Positions 44,677 through 53,604 of a stretch of DNA of 64,000 bases are shown one piece after another. Origin of the DNA: a bacterium (GTDB taxonomy: Bacteria > Orphanbacterota > Orphanbacteria > Orphanbacterales > Orphanbacteraceae); assembly GCA_025782575.1 (NCBI GenBank), contig JALGYY010000017.1, positions 237,892 through 301,891 on the forward strand, read 5' to 3'. Numbering within the stretch: the first letter of the stretch is position 1; every line of letters begins with the position of its first letter. The position numbers were made by a program, and so were the translations under genes. The notes under the pieces were generated by a model that worked only from the letters and a program-made list of their open reading frames with translations, ran no database searches and was not told where the DNA came from.

Positions 44677-45753
44677 CTACGGAAGGACCTCCAACGATTC
44701 ACCGCTCACGAGATCGCGGGCACCCGTAGTAACAAGCATCAGGCCCTCTTCCAGGCCGGACCCGATTACCGCCAGTTCCTCATGTACCGTGATGACTTCA
44801 ACAAGGCGTGATTCCGCCACCCCATTGACATTCAGAAATACAGCCGGGCCGTTCTCAGTAATAACGACGGCATCCTGAGGAACCACGATTGCCTCCGAGT
44901 AGCGCTCTTTGATGAGCTTCGCACGGACAGTCATTCCCGGCCGGAGAGCGCGGCCCTCATTGGTCAGCCTGATCTCCGCGGTGACCGTACGTGTCAATTG
45001 ATCAACTTCGGCGCTCACAAACGTAACAACTCCCTCGAAAACACGGCCCGCATACTGATCGGCACGCACCCACGCATCATCTCCCGCTTTAACGCGGGCA
45101 AAGTGGATTTCGGGAATCGGCACCTCCACTTTCACTACGTCCGTCTGCACAAGCCGGGCAAATGGCGCCCCAGGAGCGGCGTAGTTTCCTACATCGATGA
45201 ACCGGGAATCGACGAGCCCGGAAAACGGGGCGCGTACACTCGCGTGATCGAGCTGATATCGGGCGCTTGCCATCCGGGCGCGGGCCATTTCCAACTCGTT
45301 TCGGAGGCTGGCAAGATCGAGATCGGAAATCGCTCCCTGATCGACGAGCGGCGCGCTTCTCTCATACGTCTGTTTGGCTATTTCGTAGCCGGCCTTCGCC
45401 TCGTCGAATCCGGCTTGATAGAGAGAGGCATCGAGCCGGGCGACAACCGCACCCTTCTTGACAGCGGTCCCTTTGTCGGCAAGAACGGTTTCAAGAACGC
45501 CCCCTACCTCAAACACGAGAGTCGCCTCATTTGCGCCACGGACTGTTCCGATCAGGTCGAAGTAGTCAACGAAAGAGTGCCGCTCGACCGCTTCCACATT
45601 CACCGCAATCGTCCTTTGAGGTTTCCCGGTTGCTTCCTCTGATGCCTTTCCGTCACTACCGCATCCGGCCAAGAATAGAACCTGCAGAAGAGCGGGGAGC
45701 GCCACCAAAGCAAACGCAAAACACTGACTTCTCTTCATTCTTGTCTTTACCAT
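44677..45753 (-). CDS. RND periplasmic adaptor (HlyD/MFP family) lipoprotein
   Basis: This 358-residue adaptor has a lipoprotein signal (LLQVLFLAGC). A barrel-sandwich half-motif (VFEVGGVLETVLADKGTAVKKGAVVARLD) is followed by a coiled-coil hairpin (about residues 110-175). The second lipoyl half (HASVRAPFSGLVDSRFIDVGNYAAPG) and the beta-barrel come after. It joins the pump to TolC across the periplasm. I start at the ATG at 45753, with GGGAAGA upstream; it overlaps the tolC-like stop by seven bases. The ATG at 45738 is an alternative. Confidence 0.94.
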   Translation of the reverse strand: MVKTRMKRSQCFAFALVALPALLQVLFLAGCGSDGKASEEATGKPQRTIAVNVEAVERHSFVDYFDLIGTVRGANEATLVFEVGGVLETVLADKGTAVKKGAVVARLDASLYQAGFDEAKAGYEIAKQTYERSAPLVDQGAISDLDLASLRNELEMARARMASARYQLDHASVRAPFSGLVDSRFIDVGNYAAPGAPFARLVQTDVVKVEVPIPEIHFARVKAGDDAWVRADQYAGRVFEGVVTFVSAEVDQLTRTVTAEIRLTNEGRALRPGMTVRAKLIKERYSEAIVVPQDAVVITENGPAVFLNVNGVAESRLVEVITVHEELAVIGSGLEEGLMLVTTGARDLVSGESLEVLP

Positions 45754-47135
45754 TGCTCTTCCCAATCGGCTCCCACAGCCAGCTCCCACTCCGCCTGGGC
45801 GACAAGCGCCTGGTTCACCGCCCGGATCGCGTTCACCCGCGACTCGGTCAGTGCGTCTTTGGCGTCCAGAAGCTCGAGCTGAGAAAGGAGTCCGTTCTCG
45901 TAGCTCGTCTCAGCGATCTCATAGGCTTGTTCCGCCAGCTTCAATGACTTGCGAAACGCGTATACACGGTCGTCAGCCGCCTCCAGATTCAGAACCGCCG
46001 AGCGCACCTCACGCTTCACCTCTTCATCCATCAACTCAAGTCGAAGTTCGGCGATCCTCAAATCGGCACGGGCCTGACCGATGCGCGCCGTAGTGGCGCC
46101 ACTCGTCCAGAATGGGAATCCCACTTCAAGCGAAAGTGAGGAAAAGGTGCTTCTCTCCCTCGCGGAGAATTCAAGATCATTCGAAGCACCCTGAAATCCG
46201 TACGAACCGAGCAGATAGAGATTGGGCAAGCGGTCACCCCTGGAAGCACGCAGCACCTGTTTCCTGACATTAACATTGTGGAGGGTGGCGAGCCGGTCCG
46301 GGCGATGCTCTTTCGCTTCCCCTCTGCGCACCTGGAGCCGCTCCAATGGTATGGGGGAGTACCGAAACTCGCCGGTAATTTCGATGTCGCCCCCTACCGG
46401 GAGGGCGAGAAGAACCTGGAGCCTGTTGAGCGCCTGCTTGTACCGGTTCTCGCCTTCGATCCGAGGCGTCTCCTGATTGGCCAGTTCCACTTCGGCACGC
46501 AAGACCTCGAAACGGGAGGCAAGCCCCTGCTCTCCTCGGATCGTCGTCGTTTCAAAGTGCCTTCTCGCCTGTTCCTGGCTCGCCCGGTAAATCGCCAGCT
46601 CATCCCTCGCCAGAAGAGCGGAATAGAAGAGAATCTTTGCCTGATGAACAATACTCCGGCGGCTCGCTTCGGCCGAGTTTCTCGTCAATTGGTCAAAGCT
46701 TCGGGCTGCACGCACAGCTGCCCCGACCTTTCCGCCAAGCCAGATCGGCTGCCGGAGATCGATGGTCGCTCGATAATCGTAGTCGGTCCCGATCTCGACT
46801 CCGTCCGATTCGGGCATCGCCGGATCCATAGCTCCCTCACCACCGAGCGTATCACCTGATTCGGTCAGGCCGCTGAAGAAGTCATCACCGAAATAGAATT
46901 TCTGAAGCTGGAAGTTTCGGTTGAATGTTCCGTTCAAAGTGAGTTGGGGGAACGCCCCCGCCCACGCCTCCCTCACCTGCTGTCCGGCACGCTCCTCTTC
47001 CGTTTTTGCGATGAGAAGATCGCGATTCGCCTCGAGCGCCCGATTGACACATCGCTTCAAGTCATAGGTACCCGGTGCGGCCACTCCTGGATTCGCGGCG
47101 ACCAGACCAAGAAGCAGGATAATCAAGGATTTCAA
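45747..47135 (-). CDS. TolC-family outer-membrane efflux protein
   Basis: This is a 462-residue exported protein with a signal peptide (LIILLLGLVAANPGVAA) and two OEP repeats rich in long coiled helices (YDLKRCVNRALEANRDLLIAKTEEERAGQQVREAWAGAFPQLTLNGTF; ARADLRIAELRLELMDEEVKREVRSAVLNLEAADDRVYAF). It is the exit channel of the tripartite pump. The start codon appears to be TTG at 47135, with AGGAG ten bases before. It is the first gene of the operon. Confidence 0.94.
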   Translation of the reverse strand: MKSLIILLLGLVAANPGVAAPGTYDLKRCVNRALEANRDLLIAKTEEERAGQQVREAWAGAFPQLTLNGTFNRNFQLQKFYFGDDFFSGLTESGDTLGGEGAMDPAMPESDGVEIGTDYDYRATIDLRQPIWLGGKVGAAVRAARSFDQLTRNSAEASRRSIVHQAKILFYSALLARDELAIYRASQEQARRHFETTTIRGEQGLASRFEVLRAEVELANQETPRIEGENRYKQALNRLQVLLALPVGGDIEITGEFRYSPIPLERLQVRRGEAKEHRPDRLATLHNVNVRKQVLRASRGDRLPNLYLLGSYGFQGASNDLEFSARERSTFSSLSLEVGFPFWTSGATTARIGQARADLRIAELRLELMDEEVKREVRSAVLNLEAADDRVYAFRKSLKLAEQAYEIAETSYENGLLSQLELLDAKDALTESRVNAIRAVNQALVAQAEWELAVGADWEEQW

Positions 47136-47176
47136 ACCAACCGGACTCCTGAGGGGTTTGCTGTCAGAATTTGTTC

Positions 47177-47190
47177 GGCAGCGAACTGCC
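47177..47190 (-). other. UUCG-tetraloop hairpin in the tolC operon 5' leader
   Basis: On the minus strand GGCAG, TTCG, CTGCC forms a five-base stem closed by the very stable UUCG tetraloop, in the leader between the predicted start of transcription (near 47197) and the TTG start. No T-run follows, so it is more likely a stability or structure element than a terminator. Confidence 0.5.
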
Positions 47191-47203
47191 AGGTAATCGA
47201 ACC

Positions 47204-47233
47204 AATATACCCTTTACCCCGGGGATCTGCCAA
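47204..47233 (-). promoter_or_regulatory. sigma70-type promoter of the tolC-adaptor-RND operon
   Basis: Minus strand TTGGCA (47233-47228), 18 bases, TATATT (47209-47204). It lies about 70 bases before the tolC-like start and is divergent from the promoter at 47295. Confidence 0.7.
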
Positions 47234-47294
47234 CGAGGGATCTTCCAACTCGGCCCGAATTCTCACCAGGTGTCCCGGGGCGTCGATCGTACCC

Positions 47295-47323
47295 TTGGAG
47301 TCACCCTCCCGGGCCTATATAAT
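47295..47323 (+). promoter_or_regulatory. sigma70-type promoter of the small HTH gene and zincin gene
   Basis: TTGGAG (47295-47300), 17 bases, then a perfect TATAAT (47318-47323), about 40 bases before the start codon at 47364. Confidence 0.72.
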
Positions 47324-47363
47324 GGTAGCGGCGAGTAGGATCCTGCAGCAGGAGGCTTAATTC

Positions 47364-47804
47364 ATGCCCGAAAACAGACCTACCTATCAGGAAGGCCACC
47401 TGATTGTAGCGGCCATCCGGGTACTCGAGAACCAGCACGGCCGGCCACCATCGGTCGAGGAAATCGCCGGTCTGATCGGCCACTCGGTCGAAATCTCCCA
47501 TATGTTCATTCGCGGCCTGGAAGCCTCGGCGATTTTGCGGGTCATGCAGACTCCCTTCGAGACAGCCGTGGAAATCGTAAATCACCTGGCGCTCGAAGAG
47601 CTGTCAGCAGAAGAAAAAAAAGTAGCGTTCGGTGATGACCTTGAAGAGTTTAAGGAAAAGAAACGGAAGGAGCAGGAAGCAATGGAAGCTTTCTTCGCTT
47701 CCGGCGGCGTGGACGAGGAGAAGAAGAAGAAGCTCGACAAGCTGGCCGACGATTTCGAGGCGTTCAGGAACTCCAGGAAACCGCCGCCCGGCGGAGACAA
47801 GTAG
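47364..47804 (+). CDS. Small winged-helix-like protein with charged C-terminal coil
   Basis: This 146-residue protein starts with a helix-turn-helix-like unit (LIVAAIRVLENQHGRPPSVEEIAGLIGHSVEISHMFIRGLEASAILRV), similar to winged-helix regulators. A long lysine/glutamate-rich segment follows (about residues 85-146) that could be a coiled coil, ending in a proline/glycine tail. I do not recognise a named family. It could be a regulator. It is 16 bases upstream of the outer-membrane zincin gene, so the two are likely co-expressed. GGAGGC precedes the ATG. Confidence 0.72.
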   Translation: MPENRPTYQEGHLIVAAIRVLENQHGRPPSVEEIAGLIGHSVEISHMFIRGLEASAILRVMQTPFETAVEIVNHLALEELSAEEKKVAFGDDLEEFKEKKRKEQEAMEAFFASGGVDEEKKKKLDKLADDFEAFRNSRKPPPGGDK

Positions 47805-47820
47805 CCGGAGGAGAACGAAC

Positions 47821-50613
47821 ATGAGGGGGGTCCGTTTGATTCTCCCCGTCCTTCTGCTTATGCCGCTCTCCGCTCCTGCCGAGCTGCATTGGGGCGGGAA
47901 TCACCATGGCGCCGACTGGCAGGTTCTCGAATCCGACCATTTCCGTGTGTTCTATCCTGCAATTGTCGAAGAGACTGCGAACGAGGCGCTCCGCTTCGCC
48001 GAAGATGCCTGGCGTCCGGTCACCGACCTGGTAGGTGGCGCCCCGCCCGGACGGATCGACATTATTCTACGCGACTTCAGCGACCGCTCCTCCGGTCTGG
48101 CCCGCTCCATCTGGCCCCGCATCGAGATCGAGCCGTTCCCCCTCGACCGAAAAAGCGAATACTCTTCGTTTCTCCGGCAGGTGATCTTCCATGAGTTCAC
48201 ACATGTGGCGATGTACTACGCCGTCGGCGGACAGCGGCTCGAACTTGTTCGGGCGCCGCTTGCGCTTGTTAATCTACCGGACTGGTGGGTGGAAGGACTT
48301 GCTTCGGCAGCGGAGAAGGATCGTCCCGAAGGCCGGGAAGAGGAGCTCGTGCGGGCGGCGTCGAGAAGCGGCGAGCTCCCGCGCCTTCACCGGCTCGACT
48401 CCATTGATCAGGGTGACCTGCTCGACATCCTGCTTGTTTACCGGCTCGGCGAATCCAAAGTGCGTTGGCTATTCAATCGATTCGGGGATGATGTGGTCGC
48501 GGACATCCATCATGCCATGCGCCCCATCCCCTGGTCATTCAACCATGCTTTGAAGAGAGTGACCGGGCTGAGCGAGAAGGACCTCGATCGTCTCTGGAAA
48601 GAAGATCTCAATCAGGCTTACGGGAAGAGAGCTCCTGATTCTTATCGGCTCCAACCGGGCGTTTCCCTCCCCGGGCGGATCGAGCGGCCCCTCGCCGCCG
48701 CGGAGGGATCGGACGGCCTCTGGGCGATCGTGGCTGTTGTCGACGAAGATGTCTGGTTTCCGGAGCTGATGATATGGGATGAGAAAAGCGAAACTGTACG
48801 CTCAATCGAGACTGATCCGGTCTGGCCGGCGGTTTCGTGGTCTGACGATGGCTCACAGCTATTGTATTCCCGCCGAGTGGCGGCGCCCGGCGGCTCCTTC
48901 CTATACGATTTGTTCGTCTGGGACCGAAAGACGGGACAATCGCGGCGCCTGACAACCGGTGCCTCTGCTCTCGAAGGTGCCTGGATTCCGGGCAGCGAGC
49001 AGGTGGCATCCATTTCCTATGACCGGAAGACCGGCCGGCCGGCACTTCTATTGGTTGATCGGTCGACTGGCCTGATGGATCGCATCGCCCCCCCCTCACC
49101 GGAGAGGCAGGCGGTCATACTCTATGAGTGTGCACCCTCCCCGGAAGGGGATGCCGTTCTGGTAAGCGCCCTCACGGCGGAAGGGACGCGGGATCTTTTC
49201 TTGTACCATCTTGGGCGGCGCGAGTGGAGTCGCCTGACACGGGACCCCGAGCCCGAACATGACCCTTTCTGGCTCAGCAGGGAGACTGCCGCCGCTCTCG
49301 TCTATCGAGAAGGACGCCCGATGATCATCGCGATCGATCGAAAGTCCCGCGCCAAAACCGTCGCCTTCGAGAATCCGGAACAGGATTGGGTGATCGATCC
49401 GTTCCGAGGACCGGACGGTCAGGTTCGGGCGGTAGTCGCGAGCGGACGCTACGGGTCCATGATCGCGGACTTTCCTGGCCGGGAAGCGGCGCTCCCTCCC
49501 CCCCCACCTCCCGAATGGAACCGGACTTCGGTGCTAGACTCTCGTACTGGAGACCGGCCCGGGGAGAAACCGGCTCACCTCTCCCCGTATTACGGTCTTC
49601 GGGAGATTCGATTTCGCCCTGAAATCGGCGTGGACAACTGGTCGAGCGACGGAGTGGCCATCACCGTCTCTGATCTTCTCGCCGATCCTGTCGACCTTCA
49701 TCAGATCGCACTTGCGGGTGACGCGAGATACGACGGCATCGACAGGGGTCTCAGGGTGAGCTACAAAAACCGTGCATTCCTTCCTACGCTCGAGGTCGGA
49801 GGAGAGTGGCGGGAGACGGCGATTCCGACGGCACCCTGGAACGACGAGCGGCGGGCCGCTACGATCAGCGCTGCTGTTCCTTTCCGAAGAAGATCCACAC
49901 GATCGCAGTATGATTTCGCTCTTACATTTACCCATGAACGGATCGACAGGACATTCCTCGCCGGCCCATTTGAGGAGATTCGCAGCACGGTTTTGAGCAC
50001 GACAATTGCCCGAAGCCGCACCCTTCCAAGATACCGGTCGAGCTGGGCTCTCCGCTGGGACAGAGGGGTTGACCTCGGCTCACCATCAATGATCCCCGAA
50101 CGCTGGAACGGAAGCGTCTCACTCCGCCGTGCCTTCTTCAGGAGCGACTGGTTCGCCGGGCTCAGCGCCACTGGAGCAATCGAGACCGGCGCCGAGAAGC
50201 GTGATCTGCTCCTGCTTCCCTCGAACATCGACAGGCCCATCCGGGCGGCCGCCGGTACCGCAGTCGCCCGATACGAACTGGAAATCCGGTTCCCCTGGTC
50301 CGAAGATCTCCGGGCAGGGTTCGGCCCCTTCTACTTCGAGCGGCTCACCCAGTCGATCCGCTATGCCGAGGGACGGGCGTGGAACGAAACGGAAGCTCGA
50401 GGAACGGTCCGGTCCCTGACGGCAGAACTTGATCTTACGTTGTTCACAGGCAGGCTCATTCCATTTATCGGCACGGAATCAGTCAGGCTCTTCTCAGGGA
50501 TTGCTCGGGAGCTTGTGGAGGGTGCGACCGCCGAATGGTACTTCGGATTCGGCACATCTTACTTCTCCGAACGCTGGACTTCGAGCCGGGTATCAGGCGC
50601 GACGGAACACTGA
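47821..50613 (+). CDS. Outer-membrane zincin / beta-propeller / beta-barrel fusion protein
   Basis: This is a 930-residue exported protein with a signal peptide (LILPVLLLMPLSAPA). Residues 25-260 form a gluzincin-like metallopeptidase with His124-x3-His128 (HEFTH) and the likely third ligand Glu158 (VEGLA). Residues 270-560 look like a TolB-type propeller (repeats such as PAVSWSDDGSQLLYSRR). A run of six prolines (near residue 560) leads to a C-terminal segment of about 330 residues with alternating beta-strand patterns ending in SYFSERWTS, like an outer-membrane barrel. The open frame runs further upstream over the small HTH gene, but the signal peptide sets the ATG at 47821, after GGAGGAGAACGAAC. 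Confidence 0.83.
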   Translation: MRGVRLILPVLLLMPLSAPAELHWGGNHHGADWQVLESDHFRVFYPAIVEETANEALRFAEDAWRPVTDLVGGAPPGRIDIILRDFSDRSSGLARSIWPRIEIEPFPLDRKSEYSSFLRQVIFHEFTHVAMYYAVGGQRLELVRAPLALVNLPDWWVEGLASAAEKDRPEGREEELVRAASRSGELPRLHRLDSIDQGDLLDILLVYRLGESKVRWLFNRFGDDVVADIHHAMRPIPWSFNHALKRVTGLSEKDLDRLWKEDLNQAYGKRAPDSYRLQPGVSLPGRIERPLAAAEGSDGLWAIVAVVDEDVWFPELMIWDEKSETVRSIETDPVWPAVSWSDDGSQLLYSRRVAAPGGSFLYDLFVWDRKTGQSRRLTTGASALEGAWIPGSEQVASISYDRKTGRPALLLVDRSTGLMDRIAPPSPERQAVILYECAPSPEGDAVLVSALTAEGTRDLFLYHLGRREWSRLTRDPEPEHDPFWLSRETAAALVYREGRPMIIAIDRKSRAKTVAFENPEQDWVIDPFRGPDGQVRAVVASGRYGSMIADFPGREAALPPPPPPEWNRTSVLDSRTGDRPGEKPAHLSPYYGLREIRFRPEIGVDNWSSDGVAITVSDLLADPVDLHQIALAGDARYDGIDRGLRVSYKNRAFLPTLEVGGEWRETAIPTAPWNDERRAATISAAVPFRRRSTRSQYDFALTFTHERIDRTFLAGPFEEIRSTVLSTTIARSRTLPRYRSSWALRWDRGVDLGSPSMIPERWNGSVSLRRAFFRSDWFAGLSATGAIETGAEKRDLLLLPSNIDRPIRAAAGTAVARYELEIRFPWSEDLRAGFGPFYFERLTQSIRYAEGRAWNETEARGTVRSLTAELDLTLFTGRLIPFIGTESVRLFSGIARELVEGATAEWYFGFGTSYFSERWTSSRVSGATEH

Positions 50614-50642
50614 TTACGGGCGATTACAGTCATGAGTACCGC

Positions 50643-51332
50643 CTAGTAAGGAATCCCGATCGCCCTCGCGAGAAACTCCATCAGCGGTCCGGCCGTTCGG
50701 CACGATCGGGAGAATGAGGTCAACAGATCGGTCGATCCGATTTCTCTGTCCGTCAGATTCTTCACGCCGATGAAATCCTTGCGCTTCAGATCATCGATAT
50801 ATGGATTATCTGGATCGAAGCCGCGGGGAGGACGCTTCAGCGAATCGCCGGCGAGATCGAACTCCTGGCGAAACGCCTTTCTATGAGCGGCCTTTTTCCA
50901 ACCGACCGGATTTTCAACGATCAACTCGCGGATTTTCCTGGCCGTTTTTCCGTCGGGGCGCCAGATTCCGACTCCGACGAATGATCCACCCGGCTCCAGG
51001 TGCAAGTAGAACCCGGGTGCGTGGGCATCCTTGGCGCTCTCATGTCGGAGGTGGATTCCCACGTGAGTCTTGTACGGGCTCTTGTCTTTGGAGAAGCGGA
51101 CATCCCGGTAGATGCGAAAGAGAGAGCCTCCCGAAGGGCGAGCGTCAGCCAGAAAGTGAGTACTGATTTTCTCGAGGGGAACGGAAAAATCGTTGATAAA
51201 TTGAAGGGCGGGATCACGTAATTCGCTTTCGTAGCGCGGTTTGTTTTTTTGAAACCATTCGCGATCGTTGTTCCTTTTGAGCTGCTTCAGATATCGAAGG
51301 AACTCCGGCCCAAAGTACGCTCTCTTTTTCAT
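50643..51332 (-). CDS. DUF2461-family protein
   Basis: This is a 229-residue cytoplasmic protein of the DUF2461 family (LRYLKQLKRNNDREWFQKNKPRYE; DVRFSKDKSPYKTHVGIHLRHES; HLEPGGSFVGVGIWRPDG). Family members are widespread and of unknown function. The gene is convergent with the zincin gene and alone on its strand. AGAGGAAG precedes the ATG. Confidence 0.9.
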   Translation of the reverse strand: MKKRAYFGPEFLRYLKQLKRNNDREWFQKNKPRYESELRDPALQFINDFSVPLEKISTHFLADARPSGGSLFRIYRDVRFSKDKSPYKTHVGIHLRHESAKDAHAPGFYLHLEPGGSFVGVGIWRPDGKTARKIRELIVENPVGWKKAAHRKAFRQEFDLAGDSLKRPPRGFDPDNPYIDDLKRKDFIGVKNLTDREIGSTDLLTSFSRSCRTAGPLMEFLARAIGIPY

Positions 51333-51486
51333 GCGACTTCCTCTGTTTGTGATCCCCGGGCAGGTCCCACGGAGACTATGACAGGGATCGCCTCGATCAA
51401 CAAGTGAATGAAGAGGAGCGACGCTGGCTCTGTCGGTCCGGCGTGTGCTACGCTTCTTTTCGTCTCACCAAACCAGAGAGGGAATC

Positions 51487-52515
51487 ATGCCGATTCATAA
51501 CTTCAACCAGCCGAGTGGGGAAATCCGGTTTCTCACAATCAACTCGAATGCCCTTGCCGGGAATCTGCTGGGAGATCCGGCGACCCGATCGGTGGCGATC
51601 TACCTGCCGGAAGGGTATGACTCGAATTCAGAGGCGTACCCCCTCTTCGTCGACCTTGTAGGATTCACGGGAAGCGGGCTTTCTCATATCGGGTGGAAAT
51701 CCTTCGGAGAAAGCGTTCCCCAGCGACTCGATCGCCTGGTGAAGGAAGGGAAAATGGGACCGGTGATCGCCGCCTTTCCGGACTGCTTCACATCGCTCGG
51801 AGGCAACCAGTATATCAACTCGGCTGCCATGGGTAACTGGGCGGATTTTCTGGTGGATGAAATGATCCCCGCCATTGAGCGGGAATTCCGCGTTCTGCCG
51901 GGATCGGGGAAGAGAGCGGTTTTCGGCAAGTCGAGCGGAGGATACGGCGCGATCGCCCATGGCCTGCGGTACGGCCGGGCCTGGGGAGCTGTCGCCTGTC
52001 ATTCAGGCGACATGGCATTCGACCTCGTCTATCGATCCGATTTCCCGAAGGCGCTCAATCGTCTTGCCTCTTTCGACCGTGATATCAAGTCATTCCTGGA
52101 TTATCTGGAGAAGCAACCGAAATTGTCCGGCGATGATTTCCACGTTCTGATGGCACTTGCCATGGCGGCAACATACGATCCGGATCCGGAAGCTTATAAA
52201 GGGATCCGCCTGCCTGTCGATTTAATGACATGCGAACTGGATCCCGACCGATGGGCCGCGTGGAAATCTCACGACCCATTGGAACTCGTCCGGAAAACGG
52301 AGTGTATCGAAAACCTCCGCTCGCTCAAGGGAATCTGGATCGATTGCGGATCGCGCGACCAGTATCATCTTCACTATGGATCTCGCATTTTCTGCGCAGA
52401 GCTGGAAGCGGCGGCAATCTCGCACAAATACGAGGAGTTTGACGACAACCACTCGTCCGTCGACTATCGGATGAACCGATCCCTTCCCTATCTTTACAAG
52501 TCGATCGCCGGCTGA
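51487..52515 (+). CDS. Alpha/beta-hydrolase esterase (esterase D / putative esterase family)
   Basis: This 342-residue protein has the nucleophile elbow GKSSGG with Ser149. An N-terminal beta-region has VAIYLPEGYDSNSEAYPLFVDLVGF, and the likely acid and base are in DCGSRDQYHLHYG and DDNHSSVDYRM. It resembles carboxylesterases such as FrsA-, Fes- or S-formylglutathione-hydrolase-like enzymes. No signal peptide is present, so it is cytoplasmic. AGAGAGGGAATC precedes the ATG. An extended -10-like element (TGC then TACGCT at 51449-51454) lies just upstream. Confidence 0.88.
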   Translation: MPIHNFNQPSGEIRFLTINSNALAGNLLGDPATRSVAIYLPEGYDSNSEAYPLFVDLVGFTGSGLSHIGWKSFGESVPQRLDRLVKEGKMGPVIAAFPDCFTSLGGNQYINSAAMGNWADFLVDEMIPAIEREFRVLPGSGKRAVFGKSSGGYGAIAHGLRYGRAWGAVACHSGDMAFDLVYRSDFPKALNRLASFDRDIKSFLDYLEKQPKLSGDDFHVLMALAMAATYDPDPEAYKGIRLPVDLMTCELDPDRWAAWKSHDPLELVRKTECIENLRSLKGIWIDCGSRDQYHLHYGSRIFCAELEAAAISHKYEEFDDNHSSVDYRMNRSLPYLYKSIAG

Positions 52516-52522
52516 CGGCGGG

Positions 52523-53497
52523 TTAGAGATGGAGCTCCACCACGTCCTGATCCTGAAGTGTATGGTCCTGATGTACCTGGATTCCCTGGAAAGGTCCCTC
52601 CCGCCAGAGCCGTGCGAATCGTAGATTCTTAGCGAAGTCCTTGTGAACCTGCCTGCAGAAGTCACCCAATCGGGCACCGACCGGCAATACGTAAGGTCGA
52701 CTTTTGTCGATGTGTTTACCCGGGATTTTTGTATAGACACGTATGATCCGAAGGAGCCGGAAGAGGAGCGCGGGAGTCGCGTCCAGGCCGAGGTCTTCTT
52801 CCGCTGAGACGGCGTGGAGCTGAAAACCGCCTACCATGGCCGGCGGCTTTCCCGCCAGATCCCGTTTGTTGCCCAGAACGATAGCGCGCCTCGTCCACTC
52901 ACTAACGAGCTCATCTTCGGCTGTCTCTTCCGGCACCGCGACTAGGCCGACACTTTCCAGTCGACCGATCAGCCGCTCCGCCTGCGACTCGGGAGGCTCG
53001 GTTCGTGAAAGATCAATCACGAGAAGCAAGGCATGCGCCCCCCGTCCGACATTGGGAAGCCACGCCTCCTGGTACTCATCCGAATAGGGAGGGGAGTCGA
53101 CCAGCTGAATCTGCACATCTTCGAAGTGGACCATACCCGGGTGCGGTTTCAGCGTTGTAAACGGGTAATCGCCGATTTCGCCGTCTACCCCCGTCAGCAT
53201 GAAAAAAAGAGATGTCTTCCCGACGTTCGTCTCCCCCACCAGAGCGACCTGTCCCGCCCCCTCCCTCGGCACATGATCGACACCGGGCCCCCTGTTTCCG
53301 CTCTTTCTGTCGCGCTCCTCCTCATGAGTCAGCTGAGCGATACGACGTTTGATATCTCCCTGGAGCTTCTCCGTCCCTTTGTGCTTGGGAATAGCGGATA
53401 ACATGCCCCGGAGACAGTTCAGATTTTCCCGGGGCGTTCCGGCCGACTTGAATTTCTCTTCCGCGTCATAGTATGCGGGCGTCAGGTTCGCGGGCAT
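52523..53497 (-). CDS. DRG/OBG-like GTPase with C-terminal TGS domain
   Basis: This is a 324-residue GTPase. The helical N-terminus (LRGMLSAIPKHKGTEKLQGDIKRRIAQL) is typical of the DRG/archaeal Obg-like group. The G domain has GETNVGKTS (P-loop), VDSPPY where most relatives read D-x-P-G, and GNKRD (guanine specificity). The last 70 residues form a TGS domain (YTKIPGKHIDKSRPYVLPVGARLGDFCRQVHKDF). Relatives act in ribosome-linked stress control. The start ATG at 53497 has GGAGGAG directly before it; a start six codons earlier is less likely. Confidence 0.9.
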   Translation of the reverse strand: MPANLTPAYYDAEEKFKSAGTPRENLNCLRGMLSAIPKHKGTEKLQGDIKRRIAQLTHEEERDRKSGNRGPGVDHVPREGAGQVALVGETNVGKTSLFFMLTGVDGEIGDYPFTTLKPHPGMVHFEDVQIQLVDSPPYSDEYQEAWLPNVGRGAHALLLVIDLSRTEPPESQAERLIGRLESVGLVAVPEETAEDELVSEWTRRAIVLGNKRDLAGKPPAMVGGFQLHAVSAEEDLGLDATPALLFRLLRIIRVYTKIPGKHIDKSRPYVLPVGARLGDFCRQVHKDFAKNLRFARLWREGPFQGIQVHQDHTLQDQDVVELHL

Positions 53498-53513
53498 ATC
53501 TCCTCCCGATTCC

Positions 53514-53519
53514 ATTATA
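53514..53519 (-). promoter_or_regulatory. -10 element of the DRG-like GTPase gene
   Basis: A perfect TATAAT on the minus strand lies 16 bases before the ATG, with no convincing -35 hexamer. The transcript would have a leader of about ten bases that still contains the ribosome-binding site. Confidence 0.45.
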
Positions 53520-53604
53520 GGCCATCAGGGGTGAGGGAGGGGAGATCGACATGGCTGGCGCATCGGGCCGGGAACAGGTATCGTAAGATAAAGGGGGGTT
53601 CGTG

